DNA of 64,000 nucleotides from Kaistia hirudinis (GTDB lineage: Bacteria; Pseudomonadota; Alphaproteobacteria; Rhizobiales; Kaistiaceae), in contig NZ_JACIDS010000003.1 of NCBI RefSeq assembly GCF_014196455.1, positions 744,001-808,000 of the forward strand, given 5' to 3'. The stretch's first letter is position 1; every line of letters starts with the position of its first letter. The translations under genes were made by a program, and so were the position numbers. Shown piece after piece: positions 59,501 to 64,000 of the stretch. A model generated the notes under the pieces. The model ran no database searches, had not been told where the DNA came from, and worked only from the letters and a program-made list of their open reading frames with translations.

Positions 59501-61993
59501 TTAACGCGGGTTGTCGGATACCGGTGGTGCCTTGCGCGCGCCGCTCGGTCCGAGAGCACGATGCGCCGGCGTCGGCGCGCGCGGCGGCTCGACCTCCACC
59601 GCGAAGTCCTCGCCCTCCCAGCGATCCGCCTCGGGCCAATAGATGGTGAAGCGGATCATTGTTCCTTCGGGAAGGTCCTTTACGGGCAGATCGACGAGAT
59701 GGATGCCGAAGGCGTTCTCGCTGGTCGGCGAATCCGTCGTCGTCTTCCACTCGTCGGCTGACCAGTGCACGAGACCCGGCGCCTGCAGCTCGATCCGGAG
59801 CGCCTTGCCCGAGGGAAGGGTGCGGATCTTACCGCAGAAGCGCCAGGTGCGGACCGGCGCGGTGACGCCCTGCTTCTGGTAGCGCTCGACGGGCTGCGGC
59901 GGCATGTCGAACACCGCACCGTCACGCAGCGAGCGCAACAGCTTGATGTGCTCGGAGTGCGCCCAGACCAGCGGCATCGCGCTGCCGGAGGGGCGGCCAT
60001 GGAACAGTTCCCGCTGCGGGATGTCGGCCTGGTCCCAGACCTGTTCGGGCAGCATGCCGCCGGAACTGGCGGATTCTTCGAGCGTGGTCAGGAGCTGTTC
60101 CGCGATCTCGGGCCGGCCGGCCGCGAGCTCGTAATGGGCGCGTTCACCGGACAGCAGCGGCCAGGGCCGGCCGATGCCGACGCCGTTGAACGGCCGCCCA
60201 TCGGCATGCTCGCCATAGCCGTCGCCATTGTAGCGGTACCAGATCGGGCCCTGCGGCAGCTCGATCCGGAGCGTCGCGTCGATCGCCGTCACCGTATCGA
60301 GGATGCGCGGATCGTCCGGCGCGCGGAGGCCGAAGCGCACCAGGGCGAGCGCATCCGGGCTGATCAGCATGGCGGCGAGCTGGCTCATCTCGCTCGGCGG
60401 GCGATTCTTGACGGGGACGAAGCCGTCGAGCGGCGACGCGGCGTCGGCCGAATCCGGCGCCGCGATCCGCACATAATAGCCGGAGATGCCGAGGTCGCGG
60501 GCGAGCTCGGTATCCTTCGCGAAGGTCCAGTATTCGATATCGTCGTTCCAGCTGTCCGCCGTCTCGCGCAGATAGCGCGCGGCCATCTTGCGGCCGAACA
60601 CCTCCAGCAGGTCGGCGGCGGCGAGCAGCCCCGCGATCTCGACCGACAGGGTGAAGGGCGAATAGCCGGCGTCCTCCTCCCAGCGGTCCTGCCCGGTGAC
60701 GGGACCGTTCATGGCGATGTAGCGGGCGGCCTTCTCGATGATCGGAACGTAGCGCTCCAGCTCCTCGACTTCGAGATGACCGCCGCGCCAGAGCATGTCG
60801 GCAAGGAGCAGCGGGAAGGCGCACTCGTCCATCTGCACGCCCTCCCAATAGGGCGCGCCGTCGAGCCAGACATTCTGCGACCAGTGCCCGTCCGCCTCCT
60901 GGATCGAAGCGAGATAGGCGAGGATGTCCCGGGCGAAGGCCGGCGCGCCGGCGGCGAGAAAGCCGCCCGCCGTCTCGACGAGGTCGCGCGGCCAGACGAG
61001 GTGATACCCGCCGAGGTCCTCGTCGCCCTTGGAAAAGCCCCACGGGATCGAGAGGCTGGCGATGGCGGCGCCGGGAAAGGAGTTCGGCTGGTGCGTGGCG
61101 AGCACCGCGGTGCTGATGCGGTAGCGGTTCAGATTGGACGAGCCGGCCGGCCGGTCGAGCGGCAGCAGCGTATCCTGCCAGGCGCGCCAGCCATGGGTGT
61201 AGAGCTTGCGTGCCGTCTCGAAGCCTTCCTGCAGGCTGGAGAGCGCGCGATAGCCGGCCTCCTCCGCCCGGGCGCCGAAGGCGAGCGCCAGCACGGCATG
61301 TCCGCCCCGGGCCGACAAATCGATCTCGCCGGTCAGCGCGACATTGCCATGCTCCGCACGCTGGTAGCTCTCGTCCAGGGGCTGGCCGCGCGACAGCAAC
61401 TGCCAGCCATCCGAGGCGCCGACGAAGCCGACAGAGCGCGCGCGCCAGGGCACATTGGACGCGAGCGCCATGGACACGCCGCGGGGGCCCGCGGCGAAGA
61501 GCATCGGCGTGCCCTTGTAGTCGCCGACCCAGGCCGTGTTGTTGGCGCCGGCATTGACGAGATGCGGCGAAACCATCGCATAGAGCCGATAATCGGAGAG
61601 ATCGCCTTCGAGCGCCTCGAAGGTGATGCGCTGCAGCAGCGCCTCGCGGCGCGGATCGGTCAGGACTTCCTTTTCGATCCGGTAGCGGCGGTCGCGCGCG
61701 GTATTGGAAAGACGGAAGGCGGGAACGCCTTCCTCCATCATCGATATCTCGTGGTCGGCGTCGCGTTTCTCCTCGGAGAAATAGCCGTCCGGGCCGGTGA
61801 CGACGAAGCCGAAATCGCGCGTGCAGGCGACATCGACGCGCGGATAGTAGATCTCGTTCAAGATGCCGTGGCTGAGCGTGAACCAGATCCGGCTCGCGGC
61901 ATTGTGGGCGGTCCCGACGCCGCTCTTCGCGCTCGATGTCCAGCGCGGGGGAAGGCCCGGCGCCCCCGGCGGCACTTTCGATGTCGGATCCAT
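59501..61993 (-). CDS. GH15 glucan 1,4-alpha-glucosidase (glucoamylase)
   Basis: An 830-residue enzyme releasing glucose from the non-reducing ends of alpha-glucans. The N-terminal beta-sandwich begins near KSGVGTAHNAASRIWFTLSHG with the ILNEIYYPRVD segment. The (alpha/alpha)6 catalytic domain carries GYHLVWPRDLVETAG, EGVQMDECAFPLLL and GGMLPEQVWD (the two carboxylates). A further C-terminal beta domain (TWRFCGKIRTLPSGKALRIE onward) is fused. There is no signal peptide, so the protein is probably cytoplasmic, acting on stored glycogen or imported glucan. Start ATG 61993 follows a GGGGGGA ribosome site. Confidence 0.9.
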   Translation of the reverse strand: MDPTSKVPPGAPGLPPRWTSSAKSGVGTAHNAASRIWFTLSHGILNEIYYPRVDVACTRDFGFVVTGPDGYFSEEKRDADHEISMMEEGVPAFRLSNTARDRRYRIEKEVLTDPRREALLQRITFEALEGDLSDYRLYAMVSPHLVNAGANNTAWVGDYKGTPMLFAAGPRGVSMALASNVPWRARSVGFVGASDGWQLLSRGQPLDESYQRAEHGNVALTGEIDLSARGGHAVLALAFGARAEEAGYRALSSLQEGFETARKLYTHGWRAWQDTLLPLDRPAGSSNLNRYRISTAVLATHQPNSFPGAAIASLSIPWGFSKGDEDLGGYHLVWPRDLVETAGGFLAAGAPAFARDILAYLASIQEADGHWSQNVWLDGAPYWEGVQMDECAFPLLLADMLWRGGHLEVEELERYVPIIEKAARYIAMNGPVTGQDRWEEDAGYSPFTLSVEIAGLLAAADLLEVFGRKMAARYLRETADSWNDDIEYWTFAKDTELARDLGISGYYVRIAAPDSADAASPLDGFVPVKNRPPSEMSQLAAMLISPDALALVRFGLRAPDDPRILDTVTAIDATLRIELPQGPIWYRYNGDGYGEHADGRPFNGVGIGRPWPLLSGERAHYELAAGRPEIAEQLLTTLEESASSGGMLPEQVWDQADIPQRELFHGRPSGSAMPLVWAHSEHIKLLRSLRDGAVFDMPPQPVERYQKQGVTAPVRTWRFCGKIRTLPSGKALRIELQAPGLVHWSADEWKTTTDSPTSENAFGIHLVDLPVKDLPEGTMIRFTIYWPEADRWEGEDFAVEVEPPRAPTPAHRALGPSGARKAPPVSDNPR

Positions 61994-62171
61994 GTTCGTC
62001 CCCCCTGCACCCGCGATCGGGCGTCTCTTGGCTTCTCGTCCCGTCAAGCAATGGCGGCTATTCGATAATCCGGCGTAAATCTGCTCCCTTCATCGTGCCG
62101 TCTTCCGATCTTAATCGAATTTCAGCATGATTCCGCCAAGAGCGAAGGTGGAAACGACAAAGGGGATGAGC

Positions 62172-63707
62172 ATGACTGAGGCCGCCAGCAAGCGCCCTGC
62201 GCACGACGATCAAGGGCCGGCACCGGCTTCGACGCTGTTCATCTTCGGCGCTTCAGGCGACCTGACCAAGCGGCTCGTCATGCCGGCGCTCTATAATCTG
62301 GCGCGCGAGGGCGCGCTCGATGCGCAGTTCCAGATCGTCGGCGTCGACATCGTCCAGCACGACGATGCCGATTATCGTGCCTTCCTGACCGATACCGCCC
62401 ATCAGATGGCGGGTGCCGCCGGGCTGACGCTGAACGAAACGGCGTGGTCCTGGCTGATGGACCGCATCCACTACATCGTCGGCGATTTCGACAGCGCCGA
62501 GACCTACAAGAAGGTCGGCGCCTGGCTCGATCAGCGCAAGAGCGAGACCGGCCAGGCCAATGCCGTGTTCTACATGGCGGTCACGCCGCGTTTCTTCGGC
62601 TCGATCGCGGAGAAGCTCGGCGAGAACGGGCTCTTCGACGAGAGCGAGAACGCCTTCCGCCGCATCGTCGTCGAGAAGCCCTTCGGCACGGACCTCGCCT
62701 CGGCCAAGGCGCTGAATGCGCATCTCCTGACGGCGGCCCAGGAGCATCAGATCTTCCGCATCGACCATTTCCTCGGCAAGGAGACGGTACAGAACGTGAT
62801 GGCGATGCGCTTCGGCAACGGCATCTTCGAGCCGCTGTGGAACCGCAACTTCATCGACCACGTGCAGATCACCGCCGCCGAGACGGTCACGGTCGAGCAG
62901 CGCGGCAAGTTCTACGACGCTACCGGCGCGCTGCGCGACATGGTGCCGAACCACATGTTCCAGCTCCTCGCCATGATCGCGATGGAGCCGCCGAATTCCT
63001 TCGACGCCGATGCGATCCGCACCGAAAAGGCGAAGGTCGTGCAGGCGATCGCGCCGATGACGCCCGAGGATGTGCTGCGCGATACGGTCCGCGCGCAATA
63101 TCTCGCCGGCAATATCGGCGGGCGGCATGTGAAGAACTATCAGTGGGAAGACAATGTCGCCCATGACAGCCACCGCGAGACCTATGTCGCGCTGAAGCTC
63201 TCGGTCGACAATTGGCGCTGGTCCGGCGTGCCGTTCTATATCCGCACCGGCAAGGCGCTCGCCGTGCGCCGCACCGAGATCGCGATCCAGTTCAAGCGCC
63301 CGCCGCATCGCCTGTTCGACGAGACGCCGACGGACGAATTGCTGCCGAACGCGCTGGTCATCCGCGTCCAGCCGGACGAGGGCATGTCGCTGCGCATCGC
63401 CGCGAAGATCCCCGGCCGCTCGGTCCGCCTCGCCGAGGTCGACATGGATTTCCGCTACTCCGACTACTTCAAGGCGGAGCCGTCGACCGGCTACGAGACG
63501 CTGATCTATGACTGCCTGACCGGCGATGCGACGTTGTTCCAGCGGGCCGACAATATCGAGGCCGGCTGGGCGGCGGTGCAGCCCATCCTCGATGCCTGGG
63601 AAGCGGGCGAGGGCGAGCTCCACCATTACAAGGCCGGCAGCGCCGGCCCGTCGGCGGCCGACCATCTGATCGAGCGCGACGGCTTCGCCTGGCAGCCATT
63701 GATCTAA
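62172..63707 (+). CDS. zwf: Glucose-6-phosphate 1-dehydrogenase
   Basis: A 511-residue enzyme oxidising glucose 6-phosphate to 6-phosphogluconolactone with NADP. STLFIFGASGDLTKRLVMPAL is the nucleotide loop, RRIVVEKPFGTD and FRIDHFLGKETVQN the substrate site (catalytic His in RIDHFLGK), and MVPNHMFQLLAMIAMEPP follows. Start ATG 62172 is favoured because AAGGGG is 6 bp upstream; ATG 62166 directly abuts that site. No pgl or edd follows, and the next gene converges. It is divergent from glucoamylase, with the glucokinase nearby, so the three suit glucan to 6-phosphogluconate flow. Confidence 0.96.
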   Translation: MTEAASKRPAHDDQGPAPASTLFIFGASGDLTKRLVMPALYNLAREGALDAQFQIVGVDIVQHDDADYRAFLTDTAHQMAGAAGLTLNETAWSWLMDRIHYIVGDFDSAETYKKVGAWLDQRKSETGQANAVFYMAVTPRFFGSIAEKLGENGLFDESENAFRRIVVEKPFGTDLASAKALNAHLLTAAQEHQIFRIDHFLGKETVQNVMAMRFGNGIFEPLWNRNFIDHVQITAAETVTVEQRGKFYDATGALRDMVPNHMFQLLAMIAMEPPNSFDADAIRTEKAKVVQAIAPMTPEDVLRDTVRAQYLAGNIGGRHVKNYQWEDNVAHDSHRETYVALKLSVDNWRWSGVPFYIRTGKALAVRRTEIAIQFKRPPHRLFDETPTDELLPNALVIRVQPDEGMSLRIAAKIPGRSVRLAEVDMDFRYSDYFKAEPSTGYETLIYDCLTGDATLFQRADNIEAGWAAVQPILDAWEAGEGELHHYKAGSAGPSAADHLIERDGFAWQPLI

Positions 63708-63728
63708 AGGCGGCGCCGGTCGCCGCCT
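63708..63728. terminator. Short hairpin after zwf
   Basis: AGGCGGCG (63708-63715) and CGCCGCCT (63721-63728) form an 8-bp stem with loop CCGGT between the zwf stop and the convergent partial gene. No T-run, so termination is only possible. Confidence 0.5.
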
Positions 63729-63729
63729 C

Positions 63730-63999
63730 TCACGCTTCGCCGAGCGCCTCCGCAATCTGCGCGACGCGCCCGGCGCGCGAGCCCGAGACTTCCAGGATGC
63801 GGGGGCCGTCCTGCAGCAGGCCGAGATCGTCCTGCCGCAGCATGGCCTTCAGGCGGCGGTCGACGCGGGCGCGCAGCTTCGGATACTCGATCGGCACCTC
63901 GATCTCGTCGCGCTGCAGCAGCGGCACGAAGACGACCAGATCCAGCGTCGCGAGGGCGCGAGCGATCCGGCCGAGAAGGCTGCCCTGCGGCAGCCACTC
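63730..63999 (-). CDS. C-terminal part of an unidentified protein (cut by window edge)
   Basis: The last 89 residues of a protein whose start lies beyond 64000. The visible part reads LATLDLVVFVPLLQRDEIEVP, then RARVDRRLKAMLRQDDLGLL and ends RILEVSGSRAGRVAQIAEALGEA. The last motif (xIxGSxxxRxxxIxxAL) is reminiscent of the end of AAA-type or nucleoside-kinase-like (NadR/dTMP-kinase) proteins, but I cannot identify it. It is convergent with zwf. Confidence 0.6.
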   Translation of the reverse strand, partial: EWLPQGSLLGRIARALATLDLVVFVPLLQRDEIEVPIEYPKLRARVDRRLKAMLRQDDLGLLQDGPRILEVSGSRAGRVAQIAEALGEA

Positions 64000-64000
64000 G

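Noticed and set aside
1-64000. rRNA, tRNA, transposase or integrase genes
   Set aside because: None recognised on either strand; the accessory character rests on repeats and base composition only.

Overview
The window looks like chromosomal DNA from a GC-rich alphaproteobacterium of the order Hyphomicrobiales (Rhizobiales). The evidence is the argH - LptM-type lipoprotein - lysA - DUF4175/TIGR02302 order at the left end, an etfBA - rhomboid - PduO-type adenosyltransferase - twin-transmembrane-protein block, two RIME-like intergenic repeats of the kind known from rhizobia, an AATGCGAA..TTCGCATT Fur/Mur-type box in front of mntH, and very high GC at third codon positions. A Kaistia-like genus would fit, but that is a guess. 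No rRNA, tRNA, CRISPR array or transposase was recognised.

Layout. 1-4271 (minus): DUF4175 protein (cut by the left edge), lysA, an LptM-like lipoprotein and argH. 4305-14837: a TlpA thioredoxin, an MFS pump, 3-hydroxybutyryl-CoA dehydrogenase, etfA/etfB, rhomboid, cobalamin adenosyltransferase, a small twin-TM protein, TspO, an SDR, an extensin-like protein, a galactose/arabinose 1-dehydrogenase-like oxidoreductase and TusA. 14925-18474 (plus): three translationally coupled genes (flippase, CelD-type acetyltransferase, JmjC/cupin-like protein), probably for a surface polysaccharide. 18479-22430: CAP lipoprotein, DUF3772 mechanosensitive channel, ExoD. 22500-28987: a self-contained sugar operon (two LacI-type operators, lacI, binding protein, two permeases, GH127 beta-L-arabinofuranosidase, strong terminator) with no ABC ATPase. 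29069-42295: small membrane protein, diguanylate cyclase with duplicated PAS-like sensors, SDR, pyruvate carboxylase, opgG/opgH for osmoregulated periplasmic glucans, ribokinase, UxaA/GarD-type dehydratase.

42300-46096 is the accessory part. It holds a two-gene module of visibly lower GC: a SocA/Panacea- or YwgA-like protein followed 2 bp later by a proteasome-fold N-terminal-nucleophile hydrolase with an apparently intact Thr/Asp/Lys triad. After it come a DUF3892 gene flanked by direct repeats and about 1.5 kb of mosaic GC-rich palindromic repeats, including two copies of a roughly 220-bp element 980 bp apart. The two-gene module is the best candidate for an undescribed system.

46097-64000: asd, a small secreted protein, a divergent ClpP paralogue, an ArsR/SRPBCC pair, mntH, beta-carbonic anhydrase, an outer-membrane barrel, an OsmC protein lacking the usual second cysteine, a 1265-residue autotransporter built on about eleven 50-residue repeats, an 8-oxoguanine deaminase-like amidohydrolase, and a glucose cluster (ROK/polyphosphate glucokinase, GH15 glucoamylase, zwf) that could take alpha-glucan to 6-phosphogluconolactone. 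A cut-off gene lies at the right edge.

All functional calls come from reading motifs and gene order by eye. No database search was run.
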